From assembly GCF_001590925.1 (NCBI RefSeq), contig NZ_BCTU01000014.1, forward strand, positions 62,001-126,000: 64,000 nucleotides of DNA. Reading direction: 5' to 3'. This DNA is from Serratia plymuthica NBRC 102599. GTDB taxonomy: Bacteria > Pseudomonadota > Gammaproteobacteria > Enterobacterales > Enterobacteriaceae. Positions 47,534 to 57,682 of the stretch are shown here, in pieces (position 1 is the stretch's first letter; every line of letters starts with the position of its first letter). Below the pieces are notes generated by a model. That model worked only from the letters and a program-made list of their open reading frames with translations. It did not search any database and was not told the DNA's origin. Position numbers and translations under genes: made by a program.

Positions 47534-48550
47534 ATGAAGCTGCGTCTTTCTTCTCTAGGCCCCGTTGCCCTGCTCGCCTCATCAATGATGCTGGCGTTTT
47601 CCGCTCATGCGGCCCCTGCCGATGACGGCATCGTTATTTATAACGCTCAGCACGAAAATCTGGTGAAATCCTGGGTGGATGGCTTTACCAAAGACACCGG
47701 CATCAAGGTCACCCTGCGCAACGGCGGTGACAGCGAGTTGGGCAACCAACTGGTACAGGAAGGCAGCGCATCCCCCGCCGACGTTTTCCTGACGGAGAAC
47801 TCCCCGGCGATGGTGTTGGTGGACAACGCCAAACTGTTTGCCCCGCTGGATGCCGCGACGCTGGCGCAGGTTGAACCGCAGTACCGCCCGCAGCATGGCC
47901 GCTGGATCGGCATCGCCGCCCGTTCAACCGTATTCGTCTACAACCCGGCCAAACTGACCGAAGCGCAATTGCCTAAATCGCTGCTGGATCTGGCCAAGCC
48001 GGAATGGAAAGGCCGTTGGGCCGCTTCGCCATCCGGTGCGGATTTCCAGGCGATCGTCAGCGCGCTGTTGGAGCTGAAAGGCGAAAAAGCCACGCTGGAA
48101 TGGCTGAAAGCGATGAAAACCAATTTTACCGCCTATAAGGGCAACAGCACGGTGATGAAAGCGGTCAATGCCGGCCAAATCGACAGCGGCGTGATCTATC
48201 ACTATTATCCGTTCGTCGACGGAGCCAAGACCGGCGAAAACAGCAAAAACGTCAAACTTTACTACTTCAAACACCAGGATCCGGGCGCGTTCGTCAGCAC
48301 CTCCGGCGGTGGCGTACTGGCTTCCAGCAAACACCAACAACAGGCTCAGTCCTTCGTGAAGTGGATCACCGGCAAGAACGGCCAGGACATTCTGCGTACC
48401 AATAACGCCTTCGAATATGCGGTAGGCGTGAACGCGGCTTCCAATCCTAAACTGGTGCCGCTGAAAGAGCTGGACGCGCCGAAAATCGACGCTTCGCAGT
48501 TGAACGGTAAAAAAGTAGTTGAACTGATGACCGAGGCCGGGCTGCTGTAA
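47534..48550 (+). CDS. sfuA: ferric iron-binding periplasmic protein SfuA
   Basis: 338 residues. Signal peptide [20 protein letters not shown] with cleavage after AHA. Matches Serratia SfuA closely from memory: [62 protein letters not shown] (iron-ligand tyrosines YHYY). It delivers Fe3+ to the SfuB/SfuC transporter without a siderophore. The start at 47534 has AAAGGA; the frame opens further up at 47447. Confidence 0.95.
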   Translation: MKLRLSSLGPVALLASSMMLAFSAHAAPADDGIVIYNAQHENLVKSWVDGFTKDTGIKVTLRNGGDSELGNQLVQEGSASPADVFLTENSPAMVLVDNAKLFAPLDAATLAQVEPQYRPQHGRWIGIAARSTVFVYNPAKLTEAQLPKSLLDLAKPEWKGRWAASPSGADFQAIVSALLELKGEKATLEWLKAMKTNFTAYKGNSTVMKAVNAGQIDSGVIYHYYPFVDGAKTGENSKNVKLYYFKHQDPGAFVSTSGGGVLASSKHQQQAQSFVKWITGKNGQDILRTNNAFEYAVGVNAASNPKLVPLKELDAPKIDASQLNGKKVVELMTEAGLL

Positions 48551-48575
48551 GCCGGTTTTAGAGAGTTTTTACCTT

Positions 48576-50159
48576 ATGTCGAATATTGGCCTTAACGCCA
48601 CCGGCGCAACACCGCGTTACACCACTACCCGGCTGCATCAGCGGCCGGGGTTGTTTATCGTGGCGGCTGCCCTTTTGCTTTCCCTGTTGGCCCTGTTGCC
48701 GCTGGGGTTTGTCGTCAGCGTGGCGTTTGAAACCGGCTGGCAGACGGTAAAAGCTCTGGTATTCCGCCCTCGGGTGGCCGAACTGTTGCTCAATACCCTG
48801 TTACTGGTGGTCTTCACGCTGCCAATTTGCGCCATTCTGGGAGTCACGCTGGCCTGGCTGACGGAGCGCACCACGCTGCCGGGCCGCCGCATCTGGTCGC
48901 TACTGGCGACCGCGCCGCTGGCGGTTCCGGCATTTGTGCAAAGCTATGCCTGGATCAGCCTGGTGCCCTCGATGCATGGGCTGGGCGCCGGGGTATTCAT
49001 TTCGGTCCTCGCCTACTTCCCGTTTATTTATCTGCCGGCCGCAGCGGTGCTGCGCCGCCTGGACCCCGGTATTGAAGACGTCGCCACTTCGCTCGGTACC
49101 CGGCCGTTGGCGGTGTTTTTCCGCGTGGTGCTGCCGCAGCTCAAACTGGCGACCTGGGGCGGATCGTTACTGATCGCGCTGCATCTGCTGGCGGAGTACG
49201 GCCTGTACGCCATGATCCGTTTTGACACCTTCACCACCGCCATTTTCGATCAGTTCCAGTCCACCTTTAACGGCCCGGCAGCCAACATGCTGGCCGGGGT
49301 GCTGGTGTTGTGCTGCCTGGGTTTACTGCTGTTGGAGGCCGCCAGCCGCGGCCGCGCGCGTTATGCCCGCGTCGGCTCCGGCAGTGCCCGCAGCCAACCC
49401 CCCTACCGCCTGGGGCCGGTGACGACTCTGCTTGCCCTGCTACTGCCTTTGGGCCTTAGCGCGCTGGCGCTGGGCGTGCCCTTTATCACCCTGGCCCGCT
49501 GGCTGACGCTGGGCGGGATTGAGGTCTGGCGCAATGCGGATTTACCGCCCGCGTTGCTGCAAACGCTGTCGTTGGCCGCCAGCGGTGCGTTGCTGATCAC
49601 GCTGTGCGCCATCCCGATGGCCTGGCTGTCGGTTCGTTATCCGGCGCGGCTGTATCGGCTGCTGGAAGGCTGCAATTACGTCACCAGTTCGCTGCCCGGC
49701 ATCGTGGTGGCGCTGGCGCTGGTGACCATTACCATTCACAGTTTCCGGCCGATTTATCAGACGGAAATCACCCTGCTGTTGGCCTACTTGCTGATGTTTA
49801 TGCCACGGGCATTGATCAACCTGCGTGCAGGCATTGCCCAGGCGCCGGTGGAGTTGGAAAACGTGGCGCGCAGCCTTGGCCGCTCACCGGCGCAGGCGCT
49901 GTGGAGCACCACTTTGCGGCTGGCCGCACCCGGCGCGGCTGCCGGTGCAGCCTTGGTGTTTCTGGCGATAGCCAATGAGCTGACCGCGACGCTGCTGCTG
50001 GCGCCGAACGGTACCCGCACGCTGGCGACCGGCTTCTGGGCGCTGACCAGCGAGATCGACTACGTGGCGGCTGCACCTTACGCACTGATTATGGTGGCGT
50101 TATCGCTGCCATTGACCTGGCTTCTTTATTCTCAATCTAAACGCACGGCGGGATTATGA
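48576..50159 (+). CDS. sfuB: ferric iron ABC permease SfuB
   Basis: 527 residues, two fused permease halves with about twelve helices. Each half has an EAA-type loop: [20 protein letters not shown] and [26 protein letters not shown]. Starts 25 bases after sfuA and overlaps sfuC by four bases. Confidence 0.94.
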   Translation: MSNIGLNATGATPRYTTTRLHQRPGLFIVAAALLLSLLALLPLGFVVSVAFETGWQTVKALVFRPRVAELLLNTLLLVVFTLPICAILGVTLAWLTERTTLPGRRIWSLLATAPLAVPAFVQSYAWISLVPSMHGLGAGVFISVLAYFPFIYLPAAAVLRRLDPGIEDVATSLGTRPLAVFFRVVLPQLKLATWGGSLLIALHLLAEYGLYAMIRFDTFTTAIFDQFQSTFNGPAANMLAGVLVLCCLGLLLLEAASRGRARYARVGSGSARSQPPYRLGPVTTLLALLLPLGLSALALGVPFITLARWLTLGGIEVWRNADLPPALLQTLSLAASGALLITLCAIPMAWLSVRYPARLYRLLEGCNYVTSSLPGIVVALALVTITIHSFRPIYQTEITLLLAYLLMFMPRALINLRAGIAQAPVELENVARSLGRSPAQALWSTTLRLAAPGAAAGAALVFLAIANELTATLLLAPNGTRTLATGFWALTSEIDYVAAAPYALIMVALSLPLTWLLYSQSKRTAGL

Positions 50160-51193
50160 GTACGCTTCAACTGCAGGGTATCGGTAAGTCCTATAATTCG
50201 GTCAAGGTACTGGAGCACGTGGATTTGCAGGTGGCACAGGGCAGCCGCACCGCGATTGTCGGCCCTTCCGGCTCGGGGAAAACCACCTTGCTGCGCATTA
50301 TCGCCGGCTTTGAAATACCGGACAGCGGCCAGGTTATCTTGCAGGGCCTGCCGATGGCCAACGGCAGCGGCTGGGTGCCGGCGCACCTGCGCGGCATTGG
50401 CTTTGTACCGCAGGACGGCGCGCTGTTTCCGCACTTTACCGTGGCCGGGAATATCGGTTTCGGCCTGAAGGGCAGCAAGCGTGACAAGCAGCGACGCATT
50501 GATGCGTTGATGGACATGGTGGCGCTGGATCGGCGGCTGGGCGCGCTGTGGCCGCATGAGCTTTCCGGCGGACAACAGCAGCGGGTGGCGCTGGCGCGCG
50601 CGCTGTCCCAGCAACCCAAGCTGATGCTGTTGGACGAGCCCTTCTCCGCCCTGGATACCGGCCTGCGCGCCGCAACCCGTAAAGCGGTGGCGGAACTGCT
50701 GGCGGAAGCCAAGGTGGCGTCAATTCTGGTGACCCACGATCAGACGGAAGCGCTGTCGTTTGCCGATCAGGTCGCCGTCATGCGCAATGGCCGACTGGCG
50801 CAGGTGGGCCCGCCGCAGGATCTCTATCTGCGACCGGTGGATGAGCCGACCGCCACCTTCCTGGGGGAAACCCTGGTACTTTCAGCCAAACTTGAACACG
50901 GCTGGGCCGATTGCGTTCTGGGCCGGATTGCGGTGGACGATCGCCAGCGCCAGGGGCCTGCCCGCATCATGCTGCGCCCGGAACAGATCCAAATCAGCCT
51001 GTCCGAGCCGGCGCAACAGGGCCAGGCGGTGGTCACCAGCATCGATTTCGCCGGTTTTGTCTCGACCCTCAACCTGCGCATGAGTGGCAGTGACGCCGCT
51101 ATCGAAATAAAAACCGTCAGCCGTGAAGGCATCCGCGCCGGTTCCCAAGTCTGCCTGAATATCATCGGGCAGGCGCATATCTTTGCCGGGTAA
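50156..51193 (+). CDS. sfuC: ferric iron ABC ATPase SfuC
   Basis: 345 residues. Walker [10 protein letters not shown], signature [15 protein letters not shown], Walker [14 protein letters not shown]-switch VTHDQTEAL, then a C-terminal TOBE-like regulatory part. Completes the sfuABC Fe3+ importer. Confidence 0.94.
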   Translation: MSTLQLQGIGKSYNSVKVLEHVDLQVAQGSRTAIVGPSGSGKTTLLRIIAGFEIPDSGQVILQGLPMANGSGWVPAHLRGIGFVPQDGALFPHFTVAGNIGFGLKGSKRDKQRRIDALMDMVALDRRLGALWPHELSGGQQQRVALARALSQQPKLMLLDEPFSALDTGLRAATRKAVAELLAEAKVASILVTHDQTEALSFADQVAVMRNGRLAQVGPPQDLYLRPVDEPTATFLGETLVLSAKLEHGWADCVLGRIAVDDRQRQGPARIMLRPEQIQISLSEPAQQGQAVVTSIDFAGFVSTLNLRMSGSDAAIEIKTVSREGIRAGSQVCLNIIGQAHIFAG

Positions 51194-51199
51194 CGTTAT

Positions 51200-51217
51200 G
51201 GGGCGGCTCGCCGCCCC
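51200..51217 (+). terminator. hairpin after sfuC
   Basis: GGGGCGGC-TC-GCCGCCCC, perfect 8-bp stem seven bases after the sfuC stop. No T tract. Confidence 0.55.
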
Positions 51218-51330
51218 GAACATTCAGGCTTCACCTATCGCAGCCATTGCTTAGTAAATCCCCCTTCATCAACTACGATTATTCTGTGACCGATTCATTC
51301 ACTTGAAGGTCCAGAAGGTAACCCATTGAG

Positions 51331-51349
51331 GATTATCATAATTATTCAT
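51331..51349 (+). promoter_or_regulatory. Fur-box-like element upstream of the EF-G paralogue
   Basis: GATTATCATAATTATTCAT matches the Fur consensus GATAATGATAATCATTATC at 13 of 19 positions, better than the sfuA site. It lies 46 bases before the start codon, overlapping any plausible -10 region (CATAAT at 51337-51342). Hairpin AGCCGC / GCGGCT (51358-51380) follows in the leader. Confidence 0.5.
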
Positions 51350-51394
51350 GCTATTTAAGCCGCCCTTCTTTAACGCGGCTAAGAAAGGTTAATT

Positions 51395-53500
51395 ATGGCA
51401 CGTACTACCCCTATCGAACGCTACCGCAATATCGGCATCTCGGCGCACATTGATGCCGGCAAAACCACCACCACCGAGCGGATTCTGTTTTACACCGGGG
51501 TCAGTCACAAGCTGGGCGAAGTGCACGATGGCGCAGCCACCATGGATTGGATGGCGCAGGAACAAGAGCGCGGTATCACCATTACCTCGGCGGCGACCAC
51601 CTGCTTTTGGAACGGCATGCAGCATAATTATCCGCAGCACCGCATCAATATTATCGATACCCCAGGGCACGTTGACTTTACCATCGAGGTCGAGCGCTCA
51701 ATGCGCGTGCTGGATGGCGCAGTCATGGTCTATGACTCGGTGGGCGGCGTGCAGCCGCAGTCAGAAACCGTCTGGCGGCAGGCCAATAAATATAAAGTGC
51801 CGCGGCTGGCGTTCGTCAACAAAATGGACCGCGTCGGCGCCGACTTCTTCCGCGTGCGCAAAATGATGATCGAACGTTTGAAAGCCAATCCGGTTCCGAT
51901 CGTCATCCCGATTGGCGCCGAAGACCACTTCACCGGCGTGGTGGATTTGGTGCGCATGAAGGCCATCCTGTGGGACGAAGCTTCTCAGGGCATGAGTTTC
52001 AGTTTTGAAGAGATCCCGGCCGAACTGCGCGATTCTGCGCAAGAATGGCGGGATAAAATGATCGAAGCCGCCGCCGAAGGCTCGGAAGAGCTGATGGACA
52101 AATACCTCAACCAGCAACCGCTGAACGAAGAAGAGATTGTTCGCGGCCTGCGCCTGCGCACCATCGCCGGTGAAATCCAGCCGATGCTGTGCGGCTCGGC
52201 CTTCCGCAACAAGGGCGTACAGCGCATGCTGGACGCGGTGATCGAACTGATGCCCTCGCCGCTCGACGTGCCGCCGATGGAAGGCCATGACGAGCACGAC
52301 AATATCATCATCCGCCGGGCCGCCGACGACGAAAAATTCTCGGCGCTGGCGTTCAAGCTGATGACCGATCCCTTCGTGGGCCAACTGACCTTTATTCGGG
52401 TGTATTCCGGCGTGCTGGCCAAAGGCAACAGCGTCTATAACCCGATCAAAGACAAAAAAGAGCGCATTGGCCGTATCGTGCAGATGCACGCCAACGACCG
52501 CAAAGAGGTCGAAGAACTGCACGCCGGTGATATCGCCGCCTGCGTGGGGCTGAAAGACGTCACCACCGGCGACACTCTGTGCGCCCCTAACGCCATCATC
52601 ACGCTGGAGAAAATGGTGTTCCCGGAACCGGTGATTGCGCAGGCGATTGAACCGAAAACCAAAGCCGACCAGGAAAAAATGGGCATCGCGCTACAGCGCC
52701 TCACCTCCGAGGATCCGTCGTTCCGCGTACGCACCGACGAAGATTCCGGTCAAACCATTATTTACGGCATGGGCGAGCTGCACCTGGAAATTATCGTCGA
52801 TCGCATGCGCCGTGAGTTTGGCGTGGCGACCACCACCGGCAAACCGCAGGTCTCTTACCGCGAAACCATCCGCAAACGCGTGGTCGACGTGGAGGGCAAA
52901 TTTGTGCGGCAGTCCGGCGGTAAAGGCCAATATGGCCACGTGGTGTTAACGGTGGAACCGAACGAACCGGGCAAAGGCTTCGAGTTCTTCGATGAAATCA
53001 AGGGCGGCGTGATCCCGGGCGAGTATATTCCTGCGGTGAAAAAAGGCGTGCTGGAAGCGCTGAACAACGGCGTGCTGGCCGGCTATCAGATGGTTGACGT
53101 CAAAGTGCATCTGACCTTCGGCTCGTACCACGACGTCGACTCCTCTGAGCAAGCCTTCCGCATGGCGGCGATCTTTGGCTTTAGAGAAGCCTGCCGCGCG
53201 GCTGACCCGGTGATCCTGGAACCGATCATGGCGGTAGAGGTGGAAACGCCGGAAGACTATGCCGGTAGCGTGATGGGCGATCTGTCGTCGCGGCGCGGTC
53301 TGGTGCAAGGCATGGAGGATATCCCCGGCGGCGGCGGCAAGGAGATCCGCGCCAAGGTGCCGCTGTCCGAGATGTTTGGTTACTCGACCACTCTGCGCTC
53401 GATGTCGCAGGGCCGCGCGACTTACACCATGGAGTTCAGCCACTACGCCGAAGCGCCGCGCAACGTGGCCGAAGAGATCATTCACCACAGTAAACGTTAA
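51395..53500 (+). CDS. elongation factor G paralogue
   Basis: Translocase GTPase, 701 residues, all domains present: P loop [13 protein letters not shown] (17-29), DTPGH at 88-92, NKMD, domain [16 protein letters not shown], and the domain IV-V tail. It is not in a rpsL-rpsG-fusA-tuf cluster and diverges from E. coli FusA throughout, so it is a second copy. Cys114 of E. coli EF-G, whose oxidation blocks translocation, is Asp114 here (VMVYDSVGG); Cys near 266 is kept (MLCGSAF) and a new Cys appears at 70. The gene follows sfuABC and has a Fur-like promoter site. The ribosome site is AAAGG. Confidence 0.92.
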   Translation: MARTTPIERYRNIGISAHIDAGKTTTTERILFYTGVSHKLGEVHDGAATMDWMAQEQERGITITSAATTCFWNGMQHNYPQHRINIIDTPGHVDFTIEVERSMRVLDGAVMVYDSVGGVQPQSETVWRQANKYKVPRLAFVNKMDRVGADFFRVRKMMIERLKANPVPIVIPIGAEDHFTGVVDLVRMKAILWDEASQGMSFSFEEIPAELRDSAQEWRDKMIEAAAEGSEELMDKYLNQQPLNEEEIVRGLRLRTIAGEIQPMLCGSAFRNKGVQRMLDAVIELMPSPLDVPPMEGHDEHDNIIIRRAADDEKFSALAFKLMTDPFVGQLTFIRVYSGVLAKGNSVYNPIKDKKERIGRIVQMHANDRKEVEELHAGDIAACVGLKDVTTGDTLCAPNAIITLEKMVFPEPVIAQAIEPKTKADQEKMGIALQRLTSEDPSFRVRTDEDSGQTIIYGMGELHLEIIVDRMRREFGVATTTGKPQVSYRETIRKRVVDVEGKFVRQSGGKGQYGHVVLTVEPNEPGKGFEFFDEIKGGVIPGEYIPAVKKGVLEALNNGVLAGYQMVDVKVHLTFGSYHDVDSSEQAFRMAAIFGFREACRAADPVILEPIMAVEVETPEDYAGSVMGDLSSRRGLVQGMEDIPGGGGKEIRAKVPLSEMFGYSTTLRSMSQGRATYTMEFSHYAEAPRNVAEEIIHHSKR

Positions 53501-53509
53501 GTGGTTCAC

Positions 53510-53533
53510 CGCCTGCCGCCTACGCGGCAGGCG
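53510..53533. terminator. bidirectional terminator between the EF-G and DMT genes
   Basis: CGCCTGCCGC-CTAC-GCGGCAGGCG, perfect 10-bp stem between two convergent stop codons, followed by TCACTCTTTCTCC on the plus strand. Confidence 0.75.
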
Positions 53534-54499
53534 TCACTCTTTCTCCGCCAGCCGCACCACAACGGGCTGCGGTTTGATGCGCATCGCGTAAACCACCCCG
53601 ATCATCAGGCAGGCGATACCGCACAGCGTCAACAGCGGCGGCCATGTCTGACGCAGCATAAAGGTGTAGGCCAGCCCCGCCAGAATTTCGAAGACAATCA
53701 GCGGCCCCACCAGTACCGTCGGCAAGCGCTGGCTCGCCTCATTCCAGCACAACGCACCTATCCACGAGCAGAATATACCGATGACAATCATCAACGGGAC
53801 GAACACACCCGGCCTTGGCCCAAACGGCAGCGCGAACGCTGGCTGAGTGAGGGCCAACTGGCCGCAAACCAACAGGTAACCTACCAACGCCAGCGGCAAG
53901 GTGACTACCCCCTGCGCCGTCGCCCAGGTGGCCGGTCTTTGGTCTGGGTTTTCCCGCAGCCAGCGGGCATTGCGCAGCGGGAACCAGGTCCAGCAGGCCA
54001 CCGCCAACAGCGCCAGCCCCAAACCGCTGATATAGCGCCAGAGATCGAGCGGTGCCGTATTGCCCTTCAGTTCGGCGACGTTGACGAACGCCAGCCCACA
54101 GGCGATCAACACCAGCGCCGGCGTTAACTTTCGCCAGGAAAGCCGCCCGTCATGCCGGCTGTAGAACAGGTTGGCGGTGACTGAAATCACCACCGGCAGC
54201 GTGCCGATAATCATGGTGGACACCGGCGCCCCGGTGCGTTGAATGGCGCTGGCCAGGCACAGGTAATACAGCAGATTGCCGATCGCCGTCAGTTTGAGCG
54301 CTTCAAGCCAGTCTTTACGCTGCAGCTTTCGCAACCGGCGGCGATCGAGCCAGGCCAGCGGCAAGGCGATCAGGCCAAAGGCCAGGTAACGCCCGGTGGA
54401 CTGTAACGCCGCAGGATATTCGGGGATCAATACCGGGCCGACAAAAATCAGCCCCCACATCAGCCCGGCCGAGAGGGCAAATAACACGCCAACAAACAT
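53534..54499 (-). CDS. DMT/EamA family transporter
   Basis: 321 residues, ten hydrophobic helices in two EamA repeats (GLMWGLIFVGPVLI; STMIIGTLPVVISV; LIVFEILAGLAYTFML). Probably exports a metabolite or amino acid. GGAG precedes the ATG. Single gene. Confidence 0.85.
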   Translation of the reverse strand: MFVGVLFALSAGLMWGLIFVGPVLIPEYPAALQSTGRYLAFGLIALPLAWLDRRRLRKLQRKDWLEALKLTAIGNLLYYLCLASAIQRTGAPVSTMIIGTLPVVISVTANLFYSRHDGRLSWRKLTPALVLIACGLAFVNVAELKGNTAPLDLWRYISGLGLALLAVACWTWFPLRNARWLRENPDQRPATWATAQGVVTLPLALVGYLLVCGQLALTQPAFALPFGPRPGVFVPLMIVIGIFCSWIGALCWNEASQRLPTVLVGPLIVFEILAGLAYTFMLRQTWPPLLTLCGIACLMIGVVYAMRIKPQPVVVRLAEKE

Positions 54500-54649
54500 A
54501 GTGACTCCATCAACCTATGAATGAATTTCAGGAGCAGCGTAGCGCAATCCACGGTGGCGATATTGTAGCAGGTTGCTGTTTTAGCGGGGCGACCAGGGAA
54601 ACTACGTTAAGCCTGTTTTTATGGTGATATTTTAGTCGGTCTTAGTTGG

Positions 54650-55282
54650 CTAATCTGATGAATCGAAAGCCAGGCGTAGAGTATGAGTCTTAATGTCTAC
54701 AGGCCATGCCGCAATACATTGTTCAAGTTTGGTACGATTGTCTGCGAAGAGCGCGCGAACTCCCTCCTCATAGCCAGGCAAATCTCCGGCGATCGCTTGC
54801 ATGAACTGATAAGCCGCCTCATGAGCTGCCCGTTTTTGTTCACGCGCCCCCTCCGAGCGCATGGCTTCGTCTACCAGACGCCTGAGTATAGCGGATGCGC
54901 TGCCGGGTCGGGTGGTTAACCAGTCCCATTGACTGGGCAGTAAGGTTACCTCACGAGCAACGACACCTAATTTTGGTCTACCCCGTCCTTTCGATTCTGC
55001 AGAATCGTCTTCCACCGTCTCTGCCGATTTGTCCCGACGGGTGGCATAACGCCCCGTGAATTGCTGGGGAGGACAGGAAAGCCTCTCTACAACGTCAGCA
55101 TCGGACCCTCGCAGGTCCAAGTCGATCACGCTGCCTGTCATATCATCAAAGACAAGAAATGTTCTTAACGATCCCTTTTCGAGCTCATTTTTAACGGCAA
55201 GTGCAACCTCAACCAACGGACCTGAGAACAGCAACTGTTGGTCACCAAAGGCTGTCGAAGCCTTCGACAGGTATTCAGACAT
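54650..55282 (-). CDS. DUF2239 family protein
   Basis: 210 residues. LLFSGPLVEVALAVKNELEKG and TFLVFDDMTGSVIDLDLRG match the DUF2239 family from memory; the middle and C-terminal parts have RGRPKLGVVAREVTLLPSQWDWL, reminiscent of a ribbon-helix-helix-like DNA-binding stretch, then a helical tail. GAGG precedes the ATG. Its promoter carries a copy of the operator also found twice before the divergent GIY-YIG/MarR genes. Function unknown; DNA binding is an inference. Confidence 0.7.
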   Translation of the reverse strand: MSEYLSKASTAFGDQQLLFSGPLVEVALAVKNELEKGSLRTFLVFDDMTGSVIDLDLRGSDADVVERLSCPPQQFTGRYATRRDKSAETVEDDSAESKGRGRPKLGVVAREVTLLPSQWDWLTTRPGSASAILRRLVDEAMRSEGAREQKRAAHEAAYQFMQAIAGDLPGYEEGVRALFADNRTKLEQCIAAWPVDIKTHTLRLAFDSSD

Positions 55283-55316
55283 GCATTCAACCTCAATGGG
55301 ATGTTAAGGGGCCTTA

Positions 55317-55581
55317 ATATACCCGGATAAAATTAATAGTAAATATGATGAAGACAGTTTCATTCTGACTAGTCACCTTTTTGACGACATCCGAGAAACT
55401 TGCCACTACCGGTGACTCAGAACAGCAGTAAATTCAGTCTATAACTGCATTTTCCGATTATGAGAGACCCTCTTCCAGAGTCTGCTTGTCCCTCTCGCCA
55501 TCAGCCCCAAATTTTCAGCGGTATAGCGATAAGTATATTTACCCGGGTATTATTGACAGGGAATATTATCCGGGTATTATT
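55317..55581. promoter_or_regulatory. divergent promoter region with three operator copies
   Basis: A CCGGGTAT-type element occurs at 55317-55329 (minus), 55540-55554 and 55567-55581. The middle copy contains the palindrome TACCCGGGTA. For the rightward genes, TTGACA (55553-55558), a 16-base spacer and TATTAT (55575-55580) form a near-consensus promoter embraced by two copies. For the leftward DUF2239 gene the third copy overlaps a TATATT -10 box. The MarR protein encoded at the end of the rightward operon is the natural candidate ligand. Confidence 0.7.
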
Positions 55582-55639
55582 CGTGAAAACGCATACCGCT
55601 GACAACAACACCATGACTTACCTGAAACGAAGAGGAGGA

Positions 55640-56005
55640 ATGATGACAGACAAACAAGCGCTGAAACGGCAGTACCTGGACACGAAAACCCGAGCGGGGG
55701 TGTATGCGATCCGTAACAAGATTACGGGGCGAGTATTGGTTGCAGGCAGTGCTAACGTTCAAGGAACACTCAACCGGCATCTTTTTGAACTGCGATATGC
55801 ACACCATCGGAACATGAGACTTGCGCAGGATTGGGTTGAGCATGGTGAGAGTAACTTTCTCTTTGAGGTACTCGACAGGGTTAAAGCCAGTGAAGATCCC
55901 GCTTTCGATGCCGCGCGGGAATTAGAAATATTGGTGAGCCTGTGGCGCCAGGAAATCCGCAGCCCCGACCAACTTAGCTACGACGAACCCAGGAAGAAGC
56001 CTTGA
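55640..56005 (+). CDS. GIY-YIG-like nuclease domain protein
   Basis: 121 residues. AGVYAIRNKITGRVLVAGSANVQGTLNRHLFELR resembles the GIY-YIG core, with GVY and a degenerate VAG in place of YIG, an Arg in the following helix and a late Glu (FLFEVLD). The ATG at 55640 follows AGAGGAGG; a second ATG is at 55643. It overlaps the MarR start (TGATG). It may be a small structure-specific nuclease or a DNA-binding relic. Confidence 0.7.
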   Translation: MMTDKQALKRQYLDTKTRAGVYAIRNKITGRVLVAGSANVQGTLNRHLFELRYAHHRNMRLAQDWVEHGESNFLFEVLDRVKASEDPAFDAARELEILVSLWRQEIRSPDQLSYDEPRKKP

Positions 56006-56421
56006 TGAACACAAATCTCGATTTTTGTTTGGCGTTATATCGTGCTCACGCCAGTCTGCAACTTAAGCTTGACGATGAATTGGGCACATATCATGGCATC
56101 AGCTTCAGTGACTTTACGCTACTGAATGTTATCGCGCGATCGGACGGCGATCGGGTCAATATATCAGTACTCGGGGAACAGATTGGTAAACCGCAATCAG
56201 CCGTAGTGCGTCAATTGATCGTTCTCGAAAAAATTGGCCTCGTAGCACGCGACAGCACCAATGGGCTTCGTCAGGTCGTGCTTCGCGCCCCCGGCCGTGT
56301 ATTGGTGAACGTGGCGCGTGAAACTGCAGCGAGTGTTGGCACAAAAGCTCTCGAGTCATTTACCCCGGCAGTGGTTGCAACTGTTTTCGCCGCAATGGTA
56401 ACGCTGGCAAATGCGTCTTAA
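56005..56421 (+). CDS. MarR family regulator
   Basis: 138 residues, winged helix with ISFSDFTLLNVIARS, VNISVLGEQIGKPQSAVVRQLIVLEKIGLVARD and the wing GLRQVVLRAPG. The start overlaps the GIY-YIG stop. It is expected to bind the CCGGGTAT operators in front of its own operon and the divergent DUF2239 gene. Inducer unknown. Confidence 0.82.
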   Translation: MNTNLDFCLALYRAHASLQLKLDDELGTYHGISFSDFTLLNVIARSDGDRVNISVLGEQIGKPQSAVVRQLIVLEKIGLVARDSTNGLRQVVLRAPGRVLVNVARETAASVGTKALESFTPAVVATVFAAMVTLANAS

Positions 56422-56479
56422 TGCTCTAATGAGCAACACCGCCAGTATTGAAAAGTTGGGCATGCATTAATGGCGATAC

Positions 56480-57307
56480 TTAGCGGGCCATGACCTGTTT
56501 TTGATAGCGCACAGGTGTGACCCCGTAACGGTTGGCGAAAGCGCGGGTTAAATGCGCCTGATCGGTTAGCCCCGCCGCCGCGGCTACCTGCGCGGCCGGC
56601 ATCCCACGCCCCAGCATCAGCTTGGCCTGCGAAAGGCGGATCGCCATCAGCATCTGCTGAGGCGATACATGGTATTCAGCTTTGAATTTGCGCAAAAAAT
56701 GATACGGACTGAGCGACACCAGCGCAGCCAACTGATCCAGCGTAATAGCAGCGGAAAAGTTATCGCGCAGGTAGGTTTTGACGATGTCAAAACGGTGCGC
56801 CGGCTCATCTTTCAGCGGCCGTGCGATTCGCGCGTGGGGGCGGAAAATCGCCACCACTTGCAGCAGCAGGTCATCAATCGTCATCGGATCCCGGGCTTGC
56901 CACAGTGCGGCCAGCGTCGCCGATAGTTGCCGCGCTGCCTGCGGATCCTGGCGTACCGCATCGGTAAACCAAAACCCCTGCTCGCCGGACAACAACTCCA
57001 GCGCCTGAGGTTCAAGATAGAGCATCCGATAATTCCAGCCACCGGCCGTTTCCGCCTCGCCGGTGTGCAGCTCATCCGGGTTCATCAACACCAGCGAACC
57101 CGGTGCCGCCAGATGCTGCGCACCACGATAACGAAAGCGCTCGGCGCCGACATCGACGGTGCCGATGGCAAAAGCGTCGTGGGTATGCGGTTCGAAGACA
57201 TAGCGCTCGATATGGGCGTGGTAAAGCTCTACGCCCGGCAGTTGCGGCAACTGCCGGAACTGTGCGCAATCTTTTTCGAAGGGGAACTGCTGTGGAACAC
57301 CCTGCAC
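56480..57307 (-). CDS. AraC family regulator with N-terminal cupin domain
   Basis: 275 residues. GTG start at 57307 with GGAGG. Cupin part VFEPHTHDAFAIGTVDVGAERFRYRGA and LMNPDELHTGEAETAGGWNYRMLYLEP; the C-terminal double helix-turn-helix has ITLDQLAALVSLSPYHFLRKFK and AQVAAAAGLTDQAHLTRAFANRYG. It resembles the AraC protein at 38411-39223. No neighbour is an obvious target; LeuE-type exporters are common targets of such proteins, but none is adjacent. Confidence 0.87.
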   Translation of the reverse strand: MQGVPQQFPFEKDCAQFRQLPQLPGVELYHAHIERYVFEPHTHDAFAIGTVDVGAERFRYRGAQHLAAPGSLVLMNPDELHTGEAETAGGWNYRMLYLEPQALELLSGEQGFWFTDAVRQDPQAARQLSATLAALWQARDPMTIDDLLLQVVAIFRPHARIARPLKDEPAHRFDIVKTYLRDNFSAAITLDQLAALVSLSPYHFLRKFKAEYHVSPQQMLMAIRLSQAKLMLGRGMPAAQVAAAAGLTDQAHLTRAFANRYGVTPVRYQKQVMAR

Positions 57308-57682
57308 TCTACCTCCATCTCCTGCAACCGCCCTGCATCAAGGCCGAACCTGGCTTGTATGATAGTCAAACCAACGCCGTTTGAGTAGTCCGTACGCGCT
57401 CTGGCGCTGCCATCTCCGGATGAGTTCTCGGCCTATACGAGAACTTGACGCATTCGAAACATGCAACACTCGAGAAAATAACTCGGCCACTGCGACCTTG
57501 AACGGGTAAAAATAGGATAAAACCTCAATCACTTTTCCTAAAAAAAGTTTCTGCGGGGATCCTGTTTAGTTAGTGGTATACCATACTCATTTCATCATAA
57601 ATATTTATTATAAAACAGGCCGCTATTGTCCCCATCTGTAAATATGTAATAAGCATTTAATAAATATGCAAGGAGAACAAAA
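57308..57682. other. intergenic region before the candidate effector gene
   Basis: GC-rich at its left end, AT-rich at its right end, marking the border of the effector insert. Contains AGTTCTCG-N7-CGAGAACT (57423-57445), a perfect 8-bp inverted repeat followed by TTGACG. AAGGAG before 57683 is the effector's ribosome site. Confidence 0.45.

Noticed and set aside
51395-53500. Canonical fusA of the str operon
   Set aside because: rpsL, rpsG and tuf are absent on both sides and the sequence diverges from FusA in every domain.
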